Assembly (NCBI GenBank): GCA_902778115.1
Contig: CACYWG010000001.1
Location: 186,001 to 250,000, forward strand
Length of the DNA stretch: 64,000 bases
Origin: Oscillospiraceae bacterium
GTDB lineage: Bacteria > Bacillota > Clostridia > Oscillospirales > Oscillospiraceae
Reading direction: 5' to 3'
The position numbers were made by a program, and so were the translations under genes. This document shows, one piece after another, positions 56,026 through 64,000 of this stretch (positions are counted from its first letter, which is position 1; the number at the start of each line of letters is the position of its first letter). The notes below the pieces were generated by a model, which was not told the DNA's origin, ran no database searches, and was given only the letters and a program-made list of their open reading frames with translations.

Positions 56026-57303
56026 TCATTTGATCTCTATGCCGGCATCGGTAAACAGCTGCTGCATCTCGGGGTTGCCCTTGGTGAGGCTTCGGATGCT
56101 CAGCGCCTCGGCCTTGTCGTTGGCGTGCCGCAGATGCTTTTCCGAAACGAGCAGCGCGTCCTTGACCTTCTGCAGCGCGGCAATGGATTTGTCGATCTCG
56201 TCGATCGCATCGCTGAAGCGCTCGGAGGCCAGCCGGTAATCCTTGGAAAAGCGGTCCTTGAAATCCATCAGCTGCTCGGTAAAGCGCTCGGCCGCATAGT
56301 TCTGCTTTTTCGCGGCCAGCAGCTGGCGGCGCATGTCCAGGCTGTTCTGCGCGGCGTTGGAAAGAAGAGAAATCAGCGGCAGGAAAAACTGCGGGCGGAT
56401 GACATACATCTTCGGATAACGGTACGAGAGATCCACAATGCCCTGGTTATAAAACTCGCTGTCCGCCTCCAGCATGGAAACCAGCACCGCGTATTCGCAC
56501 TTTTTCTCTGTCCTGTCTTTGTCGAGCTTTTTCAGAAAGTCCTCGTTTTTATGCTTGGTCGCGGTCTCGTCCATCTCGTTTTTCATTTCAAACATGATGG
56601 AGATATATTCCGTCCCATCGGGATCAAAATCGCGGAAGATGAAATCGCCCTTGCTGCCACTGCGCGCGTCGTTGTCTTTTTCAAAATAGGCGTGCGGATA
56701 GGCCCGGGTGCGGATGCTGTTGAACTCGATCTCGCAGTGCTGCTCCAGGGTCTCGCCCACCATCTTGGTGCTCATGCGTGTTTTCAGATCTTTATAATAC
56801 GCGATCTCCTCGTCCTTGCTTTTGAGCAGACGGTCGCGCTCGGCCAGCAGCTGCTTTTCCCTGAGCTCCTGTGCGCTTTCGAGGCTTGCGATCTGTGACT
56901 GCAGCTGGAGCAGCTGCTTGTCGCGTTCATGCTGCTCCTCGACACTTGCCCGGACAGCCTCCTGCACGGCAAGCTTCTTCTGCGCCTCAAAGACCTCTGC
57001 TTCGGACTGCAGACGGCTGCGCAGGGTAGCGATCAGCTGATCTTTGGCCGCCGCCTCGTTTTTCATCCGGTCCTCCGCCTCCCGGACGGCCAGATCCTTC
57101 TCCGCGTGGAGCTGATGGAGCTTGCCCTGAAGCGATGCGATCTCCCTGTCCTTCTCAGCCTCGGCCAGCTGCACCGCGGAATCCTTCTGCCTTTTCAGCT
57201 CCTCATTGAATTCCCGATCCCTGACCTGCTTCTGGATCGCGGCATAGCTGTTTTCGTCGATCGTAAACACCTTGCCGCACTCGGGGCATTTGATCTCTTT
57301 CAT
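56026..57303 (-). CDS. DUF2130 domain-containing protein
   Basis: A 425-residue protein. It begins with a zinc-ribbon-like [14 protein letters not shown] (only one Cys pair is visible), followed by a long coiled coil at about 30-175, rich in Glu, Gln, Lys and Arg. The DUF2130 domain (180-400) contains [24 protein letters not shown] and [10 protein letters not shown]. The D...ExK arrangement (Asp in GDFIFR, Glu and Lys in FEMKNE) looks like a PD-(D/E)XK nuclease core, which is an inference. Biological role unknown. ATG with AAGGAGATA upstream. Confidence 0.85.
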   Translation of the reverse strand: MKEIKCPECGKVFTIDENSYAAIQKQVRDREFNEELKRQKDSAVQLAEAEKDREIASLQGKLHQLHAEKDLAVREAEDRMKNEAAAKDQLIATLRSRLQSEAEVFEAQKKLAVQEAVRASVEEQHERDKQLLQLQSQIASLESAQELREKQLLAERDRLLKSKDEEIAYYKDLKTRMSTKMVGETLEQHCEIEFNSIRTRAYPHAYFEKDNDARSGSKGDFIFRDFDPDGTEYISIMFEMKNEMDETATKHKNEDFLKKLDKDRTEKKCEYAVLVSMLEADSEFYNQGIVDLSYRYPKMYVIRPQFFLPLISLLSNAAQNSLDMRRQLLAAKKQNYAAERFTEQLMDFKDRFSKDYRLASERFSDAIDEIDKSIAALQKVKDALLVSEKHLRHANDKAEALSIRSLTKGNPEMQQLFTDAGIEIK

Positions 57304-57330
57304 GTTGATATCTCCTTGCCTGCAGACAGC

Positions 57331-58077
57331 TCAGGCAGCCGCTGCGTCTTCCTCGATGCCGACGAAATCCAGGATCTGCGACGCAGTCATAGCCTGCTGT
57401 TCATTCGCCGTCAGGCTTGCTGTCCCATCTCCCGATTGAACGCCGTAATTGCCGAACTGCGCATGGTTGCCGCCTTTGATCACCAATTCCAGTGAATCGT
57501 CCGGCCAAAACGTTTTCCCTTTCTCATACTGTTTCATCCGCAGCACGCCGTCCTCCGTACCATAGATAGACAGCAGGGACAGATCGTCGCTGAGCTCTTT
57601 GGTCGGATAGGCGGCCAGCAGGATCACGCCGCGCAGCGCATCGCCGTGCGCAGCCGCATAATCGGCAGCGATCGCACCGCCCAGCGAGTGCCCGCCGATA
57701 TACCAGTTCCGGTAGCTATGCCGCGCCATCACGGCATCGGCCCGGTTCATCCCAAACACGGCCAAGCGGAAGGGCATCTTTACCAGGCACACATCCATGC
57801 CGCCGGCGGCGATCCGGTGGAGCAGCGGCGCATAAGCCGTTTCTTCCACTTTGCCGCCGGGATAAAAGATCAGCGCATTGTCCTCCGAGGGGCCGTCAAA
57901 CAGCAGGCCGTAATCCGTCGGCAGGACGGTAACGGTCTCATCCGAAATGAGCGCCTGCAGCGCCTGGTCGTCAGCGTGGGAAAAAACTGCCGTATAGGCA
58001 AAAAACAAAATCAGAATGACGAACAGGCTCCCGGCGGTGATCCGCCATCCCCTTATCCGGGTCCGCATCAACCTCAT
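57331..58077 (-). CDS. alpha/beta hydrolase, membrane anchored
   Basis: A 248-residue serine hydrolase of the Abhydrolase_5 type. An N-terminal helix (WRITAGSLFVILILFFAYTAVFS) anchors it with the enzyme outside. Active site: nucleophile elbow YIGGHSLGGAIAADYAAAHG, acid region LLSIYGTEDGVL and the histidine in IKGGNHAQFGNYG. The substrate is likely an ester or lipid. It starts 6 bases after the stop of the upstream gene, so the two are probably coupled. ATG 58077 or 58068. Confidence 0.88.
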   Translation of the reverse strand: MRLMRTRIRGWRITAGSLFVILILFFAYTAVFSHADDQALQALISDETVTVLPTDYGLLFDGPSEDNALIFYPGGKVEETAYAPLLHRIAAGGMDVCLVKMPFRLAVFGMNRADAVMARHSYRNWYIGGHSLGGAIAADYAAAHGDALRGVILLAAYPTKELSDDLSLLSIYGTEDGVLRMKQYEKGKTFWPDDSLELVIKGGNHAQFGNYGVQSGDGTASLTANEQQAMTASQILDFVGIEEDAAAA

Positions 58078-58083
58078 CTCCGC

Positions 58084-58530
58084 TTATTCGCTGTGTCCGA
58101 GCAGGAAGCAGAGCGTCCCTTCCGGATACACGGCAAACATCAGATCCTCTACCGCATAGTGCGGCGCACCGTCTTCCACCGAGCTGAGATCCTGCAGCAC
58201 CGAGCGATCATCACCCAGCACGTAGACGGATTTCGGCTCGCCGAAGCCGCGTCGAAGCTGCCAAACGAAGCAGCGGGCAAGCAGACGGTCCTTTCCGGAA
58301 CTCTTGCCCTCGCCGCAAAACCAGCGCTTGAGCAGCTCGCTGAGTTTTTCCTCAGAGGGAACGAGCGCGAGTTTTTCCGCCGGCACCTCATACCGGGAAA
58401 CAAACTCCGTCAGATAGTTTTTCTTCCCGTAGGCTTCTGCCGCGATCACGGACGATCCCGTGGCGCTCGCAAAAGAGGAAAGCATTTTTGCCAGACTGTT
58501 GATATAATTCACCGATTCGGTTTTCAGCAT
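58084..58530 (-). CDS. unknown protein, 148 residues
   Basis: ATG with GGAGGGG 6 bases upstream, behind its own promoter. The first half is alpha-helical (YINSLAKMLSSFASATGSSVIAAEAYG); the second half has mixed strands, including SVYVLGDDRSVLQDLSSVEDGAPHYAVEDLMFAVYPEGTLCFLLGHSE, which reads like a small ligand-binding or immunity-type domain. No catalytic motif, signal peptide or membrane helix. The alpha/beta hydrolase follows in the same operon. Not recognised. Confidence 0.7.
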   Translation of the reverse strand: MLKTESVNYINSLAKMLSSFASATGSSVIAAEAYGKKNYLTEFVSRYEVPAEKLALVPSEEKLSELLKRWFCGEGKSSGKDRLLARCFVWQLRRGFGEPKSVYVLGDDRSVLQDLSSVEDGAPHYAVEDLMFAVYPEGTLCFLLGHSE

Positions 58531-58562
58531 AGAATCCCCTCCCGCAATATCGGATGATTGTT

Positions 58563-58591
58563 ATTTTAGCAGTTTTACGGTATCAGGTCAA
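58563..58591 (-). promoter_or_regulatory. promoter of the 58084-58077 gene pair
   Basis: TTGACC, 17 bases, TAAAAT on the minus strand. Confidence 0.78.
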
Positions 58592-58646
58592 CCTTGTAAT
58601 CCCGCACCGAAAAACAGCTCCGGGTGATCCTCTCTCCTCCATGATA

Positions 58647-58680
58647 AAAAGTGAAGGGTCCAGACCTGGCCCTTCACTTT
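58647..58680 (-). terminator. terminator of the GH5 gene
   Basis: AAAGTGAAGGG pairs with CCCTTCACTTT (extended by CCAG/CTGG), T run TTTTT on the minus strand. The stem includes the GH5 stop codon. Confidence 0.85.
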
Positions 58681-59627
58681 AGCTTCAGCAGCTCATCCCT
58701 GACGGCGTCCATCCGCGTGTCAGAAAGGCCGAAGTCCATCTCTTTGTAGCTCCAGAGGCAGCAGGCAATGCCGTGGCGCGCGAAGACGGCAAGCAGATCC
58801 CGGAACCAGGGCAGAGCCTCTTCCGGCGGGACGACGTCGATAACACCGTATTCGCCGCAGTAGAGTTCCGCGCCCTCCTGCCGCGCTTTTTCAATGGCCG
58901 GAGAAAGGAAATCCTCAAAGTAATCCTGCGATGCGCCGCTCTCGGCATAGGTATAGCGCGCGCTGACATCGCGGTACGGCGCTTCCCAGTATGCGCCCTG
59001 ATGGGTGAAGACATGGGGCTCATAGAAGTGGAAATTGTAGATCACACGCTCGTCATAGGGCGCGTCCAGGGCGGGCAGCGTGCGGGCGCTGTTCCACTGG
59101 AAGCTCCCCAACAGGATCAGCGTATCCGGTGCGCTTTGGCGAATACGGCGGACACATTCGCGGCTGATGCGCTTCCAGGCCGGGAGATAGCGTTCCTCGG
59201 TGACCTCGTTGAGCAGGTCAAATATCACCCGCTCAGGTTTCGAGCCGTAGCGCGCAGCGAGGCAGTCCCAGACGGCATAGAAATACGACTGATAGACTTC
59301 GCTTTCAAAGAAACCTGCCTCGTGTTCGCCGGCGTCGAAGGAAAAGCCCTGGGTCTTGTGCAAATCCAGCACCAGACGCAGATCGTGCGCCTCCGCCCAG
59401 GAGACGGCGCGGTCGATCCGCCGCAGGCCTTCTTCGATCATCGTCCCGTCAGGGCGCTGGATCACATTGTAATCCACCGGCAGGCGCACATGGTCGAAGC
59501 CCCAGGCAGCGATCTGCGCAAAATCCCGTTCGGTGATAAAGCCATCCATTCTTGCTTCGCTGTAATCGCACTGGCTCAGCCAGCCGCCCAGGTTCACGCC
59601 GCGATAAAAACCGTGTTCTTTCAGCAT
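58674..59627 (-). CDS. glycoside hydrolase family 5 (cellulase superfamily)
   Basis: A 317-residue intracellular retaining glycosidase (no signal peptide). FYRGVNLGGWLSQ at the start is the classic GH5 front; HVRLPVDYN, the acid/base Glu in VIFDLLNEVTEE and the nucleophile Glu in ELYCGEYGVID follow. Intracellular location and the upstream sugar ABC system suggest cleavage of an imported oligosaccharide, possibly a beta-glucoside or beta-mannoside; specificity cannot be told. It sits last in the uptake locus, after a terminator-like hairpin, so its level is probably lower than the permeases. SD AGGAAG. Confidence 0.92.
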   Translation of the reverse strand: MLKEHGFYRGVNLGGWLSQCDYSEARMDGFITERDFAQIAAWGFDHVRLPVDYNVIQRPDGTMIEEGLRRIDRAVSWAEAHDLRLVLDLHKTQGFSFDAGEHEAGFFESEVYQSYFYAVWDCLAARYGSKPERVIFDLLNEVTEERYLPAWKRISRECVRRIRQSAPDTLILLGSFQWNSARTLPALDAPYDERVIYNFHFYEPHVFTHQGAYWEAPYRDVSARYTYAESGASQDYFEDFLSPAIEKARQEGAELYCGEYGVIDVVPPEEALPWFRDLLAVFARHGIACCLWSYKEMDFGLSDTRMDAVRDELLKLK

Positions 59628-59645
59628 AAGGTTCTTCCTTTCGTT

Positions 59646-59678
59646 AAAAACGGCCCTCCGCAGCGGGAGAGCCGTTTT
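59646..59678 (-). terminator. hairpin between malG-like and GH5 genes
   Basis: AAAACGGC/GCCGTTTT outer stem with inner CTCCCGC/GCGGAG-like pairing and five Ts on the minus strand. GH5 expression would need read-through. Confidence 0.78.
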
Positions 59679-59692
59679 CTGTTTTATTGTGC

Positions 59693-60556
59693 TCAGCCCT
59701 TGACCGAGCCGGCGGTGACGCCCTTGATGATGGCCTTGGAGAGAATGATATACACGATCATGACGGGCAGGATCGCCAGCAGGATGAACATGTACACCTT
59801 GCCCATATCGAACTTGGAGTAGTCCGCACTCCGCAGCTGGGCGATCATGATGGGGACGGTTTTCAGTTCTTTCTTATCCAGCAGCAGGGCCGGAATAAAG
59901 TAGTTGTTCCAGGAGCCGACGAAGGAGAAGATCATCTGCACCGCGAGCGCCGGCTTCATAATGGGAAGCACGACATGGTTGAAGGTGTAGAATTCGCCGC
60001 TGCCGTCGATGCGGGCGGCCTCCACCATCTCCATCGGCAGAACGCTCTCCAGATACTGCTTCATGTAGAAGAAAACGACAGGCGCAGCGATGCTCGGGAT
60101 GATGAGAGGAATATAGTTATTGGTCAGATGGAGCTTATATACCAGCTGGATAAAGCCGACGGCGGATACCTGGGGCGGGATCATCATCACGGCCATGATG
60201 AAGTAGAAAGCAAAGCGGCGCAGCTTGAAACGGTAGACATGGATGCCATAGGCGGTCAGCGCGGAGAAATAAGTGGTCAGCACCGAGCAGCAGGCAGCAA
60301 TGAAGAAGCTGTTGAGCATGCCGCGGGGAATGTTGATGGAGAAGTCGTTCCAGGCATTGCGGAGGTTGATAAAGAAATGGTCCTTGGGCAGCAGGGTGAA
60401 ACCGGACTGGAGCTGGAAGTTGGAACGGGTGGCGTTGATGATCAGCATATAAAAGCTGAACAGGCACAGGAAGGAAAGGAAGATCAGAATGATGTATGCC
60501 ACGGTGCGGGCAAGGATCAGCTGGATCCGTCCCTTGGTATTTTCTTTGTTATTCAT
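59693..60556 (-). CDS. carbohydrate ABC transporter permease (MalG-like)
   Basis: A 287-residue inner-membrane permease with six helices and the ABC-permease EAA loop EAARIDGSGEFYTFNHVVLPIMKP near residue 190. The C-terminus reads ILSKAIIKGVTAGSVKG, typical of MalG-type CUT1 permeases. It pairs with the MalF-like permease just upstream (14 bases). The ATP-binding subunit is not encoded here; such CUT1 systems commonly share a multitask ATPase (MsmK-like) encoded elsewhere. Confidence 0.94.
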   Translation of the reverse strand: MNNKENTKGRIQLILARTVAYIILIFLSFLCLFSFYMLIINATRSNFQLQSGFTLLPKDHFFINLRNAWNDFSINIPRGMLNSFFIAACCSVLTTYFSALTAYGIHVYRFKLRRFAFYFIMAVMMIPPQVSAVGFIQLVYKLHLTNNYIPLIIPSIAAPVVFFYMKQYLESVLPMEMVEAARIDGSGEFYTFNHVVLPIMKPALAVQMIFSFVGSWNNYFIPALLLDKKELKTVPIMIAQLRSADYSKFDMGKVYMFILLAILPVMIVYIILSKAIIKGVTAGSVKG

Positions 60557-60570
60557 GTTCCCGCCTCCGA

Positions 60571-61524
60571 TCAGATCTGATCCCGCTTGCGGTCGGTATC
60601 TTTATACTGGCTGGACAGGCTGTTATAGACGAACAGACTCAGTCCCGTGGACACCAGAAACAGCACAACGCTCACCGCACCGGCCATGCCGTAGTTTTTA
60701 CTGGTGGTCAGGTAATTGTTCAGATACATGACCATCGTCATGCTGGCTCGGTTCGGCGTGCCCTTGCCGTTGGTAAGGACCTGCGGCACGTCGAACATCT
60801 GCAGGCCGCCGATCATTGCGGTAATGACCGTATACACCAGGATCGGCGCCAGCAGCGGCAGCGTCACGCGGAAAAAGACCTGCAGGGAGTTGGCCCCGTC
60901 GATCTCCGCAGCCTCAAACATGTTCTGGTCGATGCCCTGGATGCCTGCCATCAAAAGGATCGTCGTGTTGCCGAACCACATGAGGAAATTCATCAGGGCG
61001 ATCAGAACACGCACCGGGATCTTCATGGTCAGAAAGTCAAAGCTCTTGTCGATCAGATCATGGGCCAGGAGGATTTGCTTGACCGGGCCGACGTTGGAGA
61101 AAAGCGTGGAGAAAAGCATCGCAAACGCCGCCGCCATGATCAGGTTCGGCATATAAATGACTGTCTTGAAAAACTGCTGTCCCTTCAGATTCATCCGGTA
61201 ACTGGTGAAAAACACTGCCAGCAGAAGGGCAATCACGATCTGAGGCACAGCGCCCATAACCCAGAGGATCAGCGTGTTGCCGAAATACTTGAGAATGCCG
61301 ATGCTGCCGGTATTGTCGGGACTGAACAGGGTCACGTAGTTTTTCAGACCGACGAAGTTCGGTCCCACCTGCGTCAAGCCGTCCCGATAGTTTTCAAAGA
61401 GGCTGTAATAGAAGGTCATCAGCTGCGGGATCAGGGTAAAAAAGATATAGACGATGAAAAAGGGCAGGATAAAGAGATAGCCGTACTTGGCATAGCTGAC
61501 TCCTCTTCCGCGCTTGGTTTTCAT
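60571..61524 (-). CDS. carbohydrate ABC transporter permease (MalF-like)
   Basis: A 317-residue CUT1 permease: basic N-terminus, first helix YLFILPFFIVYIFFTLIPQLM, and EAA loop FEAAEIDGANSLQVFFRVTLPLLAP. The ATG at 61524 has GGGGGGAT upstream; the longer frame starts in the intercistronic hairpin and is not used. It forms the membrane channel with the MalG-like protein and receives sugar from the binding lipoprotein. Confidence 0.93.
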   Translation of the reverse strand: MKTKRGRGVSYAKYGYLFILPFFIVYIFFTLIPQLMTFYYSLFENYRDGLTQVGPNFVGLKNYVTLFSPDNTGSIGILKYFGNTLILWVMGAVPQIVIALLLAVFFTSYRMNLKGQQFFKTVIYMPNLIMAAAFAMLFSTLFSNVGPVKQILLAHDLIDKSFDFLTMKIPVRVLIALMNFLMWFGNTTILLMAGIQGIDQNMFEAAEIDGANSLQVFFRVTLPLLAPILVYTVITAMIGGLQMFDVPQVLTNGKGTPNRASMTMVMYLNNYLTTSKNYGMAGAVSVVLFLVSTGLSLFVYNSLSSQYKDTDRKRDQI

Positions 61525-61642
61525 GGGATCCCCCCGTTCGTAGTATCGTTGGTCCGCGTTCTGACGGCGCGCAGCGGAGCAAATGCGAATCCATGTACTC
61601 CGCTCCACGCCAGCAGAGATTGGCGGCGGGAACTTCCATGCA

Positions 61643-61675
61643 GACAGAGGCAAGGCAAACTGCCTTGCCTCTGTC
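61643..61675 (-). other. intercistronic stem-loop between binding protein and permeases
   Basis: A 15-base-pair perfect stem, GACAGAGGCAAGGCA with TGCCTTGCCTCTGTC, loop of 3. There is no T run, so it is more like an mRNA-stabilising or 3'-end-protecting hairpin, as between malE and malF, than a terminator. Confidence 0.7.
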
Positions 61676-61714
61676 CGCAAAGAGTATGATCGAATTCAGT
61701 ATTGATCGCTCTGT

Positions 61715-63007
61715 TCAGGGAGTGACGATGGTGGGATAGGTCTCGTTGACGTAGTTGAAGAAATTCTTCAGAGCCGTATCCTTATCGACCTCGCCCTTGA
61801 AGAACTCCTGCATGTTGTTCTGCAGGCCCTCGTTGAGCAGCTGGTCATAGATCGTGTGGTTCTCCCACTTGATGTTGCTGGTCATCGCGGAGAAGACAGC
61901 CACATCGTTCTGGCCGCCCAGGAAAGCATTGCCATAGTTGGGATCTTCCGCAAACTTGGCGTTGACCTTCTGGTTGTTGGAGAACTGGTTCTCCTCGGAG
62001 ACGAGCTTGGAGCAGACATCTTCGTTGTTGATGAAGGTGTTCATGATGTCAGCGACCATGGAAGCATTGTCGGTGCCGGCAGGTGCAAGCAGCCAGGTGC
62101 CGCCCCAGAAGTGAGCAGCGGGGCCTTCGCAGATGGCCCAGTCGCCGGAGCAGCCCTTCTCAGGATCCTGCGCATTGCCCATGCAGAAGTTGAAGTACCA
62201 GGCAGGTCCGAAGAAGCACATGGTCTTGCCGTCTTTGAACATCTGGTCGTTCTTTTCCTGATCCCAGATGCCGGCGGTCAGAGTGTAGTCGTTCTTGATG
62301 AAGTCCTCGGTCTGAGCGATCCAGGCTTCGATCTGGGGGTCGAACTGCAGCTTATTGTCGGCATCGACCCAGGCGCTGGTGCAGTTGTTGGAGAAGGGAC
62401 GGTAGGTCTCGGCGAAGGAGGCGGTCATGTAGTAGCCCTTGGCCTTGGCATCGGCGGCGACAGCGTTGAACTTGTCCCAGCTGTCGAGCTTGGCCTGGAC
62501 CTCATCGGGCTCGGAGACGCCAAGAACATCCTTCGCGATGGAGCGGCGGTAGATCAGCGCGGAGGGGCAGCACTGGAAAGAAACACCCTTCACAACGCCG
62601 TTGGGATCGGTCGCAGCCTGCACGGTGTAGGCATAGGTGTTGGAGAAGTCGGTCACGCCGAGCTTGGTGATGTCCTGGGTGGCATCGGAGTTGACGTACT
62701 TGAGGATGTAGTCAGCCTCGGCCAGGAACAGGTCGACCTTGTCGTCGGCGGCGGCATTGGCCTGGTTCAGCAGAGCTTCATCCAGCTTCTGCTGGTAAGC
62801 GCCGTTGTCGCTCGGGGTGATGACCCAGTTGACGGTCACGCCTTCGGGGACGGTGTAGTACTTCTCGAAGAAGCCCTTGAATTCCTCGTTCCAGGCGTAG
62901 ATGTTGAAGACTTTGCCTTCGGTCTTGCTGTCAGCCTTCGGCGCGCCGCAGGCGCAGAGCGCGAAAACCATCACAAGAGCCAGAAGCAGTGCGAGCAGCT
63001 TTTTCAT
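61715..63007 (-). CDS. extracellular sugar-binding lipoprotein
   Basis: A 430-residue family 1 solute-binding protein. Signal peptide MKKLLALLLALVMVFALCAC with lipobox ALCAC anchors it to the outside of the membrane. The mature part begins with a strand and aromatic residues (VFNIYAWNEEFKGFFEKYY), and there are many Trp and Tyr (FAETYRPFSNNC, GPAWYFNFCMG, HFWGGTWLLAPAG), as expected for stacking on sugars. SD AGGAGG, 5-6 bases before the ATG. It is the first structural gene of the uptake locus, directly after the LacI regulator. Confidence 0.94.
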   Translation of the reverse strand: MKKLLALLLALVMVFALCACGAPKADSKTEGKVFNIYAWNEEFKGFFEKYYTVPEGVTVNWVITPSDNGAYQQKLDEALLNQANAAADDKVDLFLAEADYILKYVNSDATQDITKLGVTDFSNTYAYTVQAATDPNGVVKGVSFQCCPSALIYRRSIAKDVLGVSEPDEVQAKLDSWDKFNAVAADAKAKGYYMTASFAETYRPFSNNCTSAWVDADNKLQFDPQIEAWIAQTEDFIKNDYTLTAGIWDQEKNDQMFKDGKTMCFFGPAWYFNFCMGNAQDPEKGCSGDWAICEGPAAHFWGGTWLLAPAGTDNASMVADIMNTFINNEDVCSKLVSEENQFSNNQKVNAKFAEDPNYGNAFLGGQNDVAVFSAMTSNIKWENHTIYDQLLNEGLQNNMQEFFKGEVDKDTALKNFFNYVNETYPTIVTP

Positions 63008-63063
63008 TTTTCTTCCTCCTAAAAGATTTTGTGATTTTATATTTTTGCGGGTCGCCCCGCATA

Positions 63064-64000
63064 TCACCTTTGGCTAAGATCGGCCACGCTGCTGCCTTCC
63101 AGCAGGCGGCCGGAGACCACATAGCGGTCGATCAGCGCGGTCTTGGGGTGCTCGATCAGCTCGATCAGGCGGGCGGCGGCCTCGCGGCCCAGCTCCTCGG
63201 TGTTCTGCCGCCAGGTGGTCAGCGCCGGGCTCACCACGCCGGAAAGGCGGATGCCGTCATAGCCGACGGCCGAGATATCCTCGGGGATCTTCAGTCCGGC
63301 CTCCGTGATCGCGTTATAGCCGCCGATGTAGGAAAAGTCGTCCGGAAAGAAGATGCAGCTCGGCCGCTCGGGCAGAGCCAGAAGGCGCTTCGTGGCCTCA
63401 TAGCAGCCCGCCGCGTCATGGAAGGCGCCCTCGATCACATAGTCCTCGCGCACCGGGACGCCCATCTGCTCACAGGCACGGTAAAAGCCGGTCAAACGGC
63501 CCTCCGTCACCGTGGTGCGCTCCCCGTGGATAAAGGCAAGGCGCCGGTGACCGCGCTCGACCGCATAGCGCACCAGCTGCTCCATGCCGGAGACATTGTC
63601 GCTCATGACGGCCATGCGGCCGTTGAACATATGGTCGATCGTCACGACAGGCAGGCCGGAGTGGATCAGCTCCAAAACCATGGGATCGTTAAAATCGACG
63701 GATGCAATGACGACGCCATCAACCCCCCGATACAGACAATGCTGCAGGTAAGTCGTCTGCCTGCGGCCGACGTTGCGGTTGATGAATGTAATGTCGTAGC
63801 CGCAGCGCTCGCTCTCGACGCGGATGCTGTCAAGAACGGAGGAAAAGTACTCATGCGCAAGGCCACCGTGCATCGGATCGACAAACAGCACGCCGATGTT
63901 ATAGCTGCGGCTGGTCTTCAGCGCACGGGCCGAGGCATTGGTCATATAGCCCATCTCGTCCGCCACGCGGCGGATCTTTTCGCGCGTTTCGCGGCCGATA
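63064..64000 (-). CDS. LacI family transcriptional regulator (N-terminus cut by the window)
   Basis: The frame is open at the right edge: IGRETREKIRRVADEMGYMTNASARALKTSRSYNIGVLF. The first 16 residues shown are the end of the LacI helix-turn-helix (ETREKIRRVADEMGY), so the first DNA-recognition helices lie outside the window. The rest is the periplasmic-binding-like effector domain (DGVVIASVDFNDP; VTIDHMFNGRMAVMSDN; FPDDFSYIGGYNAITEAGLKIPEDISAVGYDGIRL). It likely controls the sugar uptake locus that follows, with operators not identifiable here. Confidence 0.93.
   Translation of the reverse strand, partial: IGRETREKIRRVADEMGYMTNASARALKTSRSYNIGVLFVDPMHGGLAHEYFSSVLDSIRVESERCGYDITFINRNVGRRQTTYLQHCLYRGVDGVVIASVDFNDPMVLELIHSGLPVVTIDHMFNGRMAVMSDNVSGMEQLVRYAVERGHRRLAFIHGERTTVTEGRLTGFYRACEQMGVPVREDYVIEGAFHDAAGCYEATKRLLALPERPSCIFFPDDFSYIGGYNAITEAGLKIPEDISAVGYDGIRLSGVVSPALTTWRQNTEELGREAAARLIELIEHPKTALIDRYVVSGRLLEGSSVADLSQR

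Overview
The window looks like chromosome of a GC-rich, spore-forming anaerobic Bacillota, probably a Clostridia of the Oscillospirales type. The support is a complete spoIIAA-spoIIAB-sigF operon, T-box leaders in front of alaS and valS, RNase M5, a DUF421/DUF4363 pair, a DUF4364 protein, a class B sortase, and strong Shine-Dalgarno sites with consensus sigma-A promoters. The genus call is inference. Most of the window is ordinary core genome; the accessory pieces are short and scattered, and no prophage, insertion sequence, integrase or CRISPR array was seen.

Layout. 1-3.5 kb: end of a polysaccharide deacetylase, asd, a LysR regulator, then a convergent methionine gamma-lyase. 3.7-6.8 kb: a 902-residue HTH/ferredoxin/GltD-like fusion oxidoreductase overlapping an orphan HypA-like gene. 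6.8-9.7 kb: a fused ABC exporter. 9.8 kb: tRNA-Arg(CCT). 10-14 kb: a small membrane protein, RNase M5, HolA and ComEC. 14-17.5 kb: HinT and AlaS behind an alanine-type T-box. 17.5-20.1 kb: U32 peptidase-like protein and MltG. 20.3 kb: a 49-residue Cys/Gly-repeat peptide. 20.5-25 kb: Tmk, TagA-type transferase, sirtuin, a cyclodeaminase-like protein and RF3. 25-27 kb: a pared-down Old Yellow Enzyme. 27-34 kb: PcrA, the spoIIA operon, ValS, a 33-codon sORF and the valS T-box.

34-39 kb: GPH sugar transporter, lipoprotein phosphoesterase, glycosyltransferase, tRNA-Tyr and an odd tRNA-Thr, GH25 lysozyme, tRNA-Leu followed by about 370 bases of tRNA-end/hairpin debris. 39.8-43 kb: TldE/TldD and DUF4364. 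43-46 kb: an unrecognised protein, a NagB-like pseudoenzyme candidate, DUF421/DUF4363, NrdR. 46-51 kb: hexokinase, SPFH/NfeD, a TrpR-like/methyltransferase/Hsp33 run. 51.4-51.8 kb: tRNA Val-Phe-Gly-Cys. 51.9-55.4 kb: sortase B and a proline-repeat surface protein with a KPRTG sorting signal. 55.4-56.0 kb: a small AT-richer cassette between inverted hairpin repeats. 56-58.5 kb: DUF2130, alpha/beta hydrolase, unknown. 58.7-64 kb: GH5 glycosidase, MalG, MalF, sugar-binding lipoprotein and LacI regulator, one carbohydrate uptake locus read right to left.

The best leads for new biology are the 902-residue fusion with its HypA partner, the NagB-like and OYE-like proteins that lack their family active-site residues, the Cys/Gly peptide, the sORF between the valS T-box and valS, and the repeat-bounded cassette at 55.4-56.0 kb. 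Promoter and terminator calls come from reading by eye. Family calls come from motif recognition and were not checked against a database.
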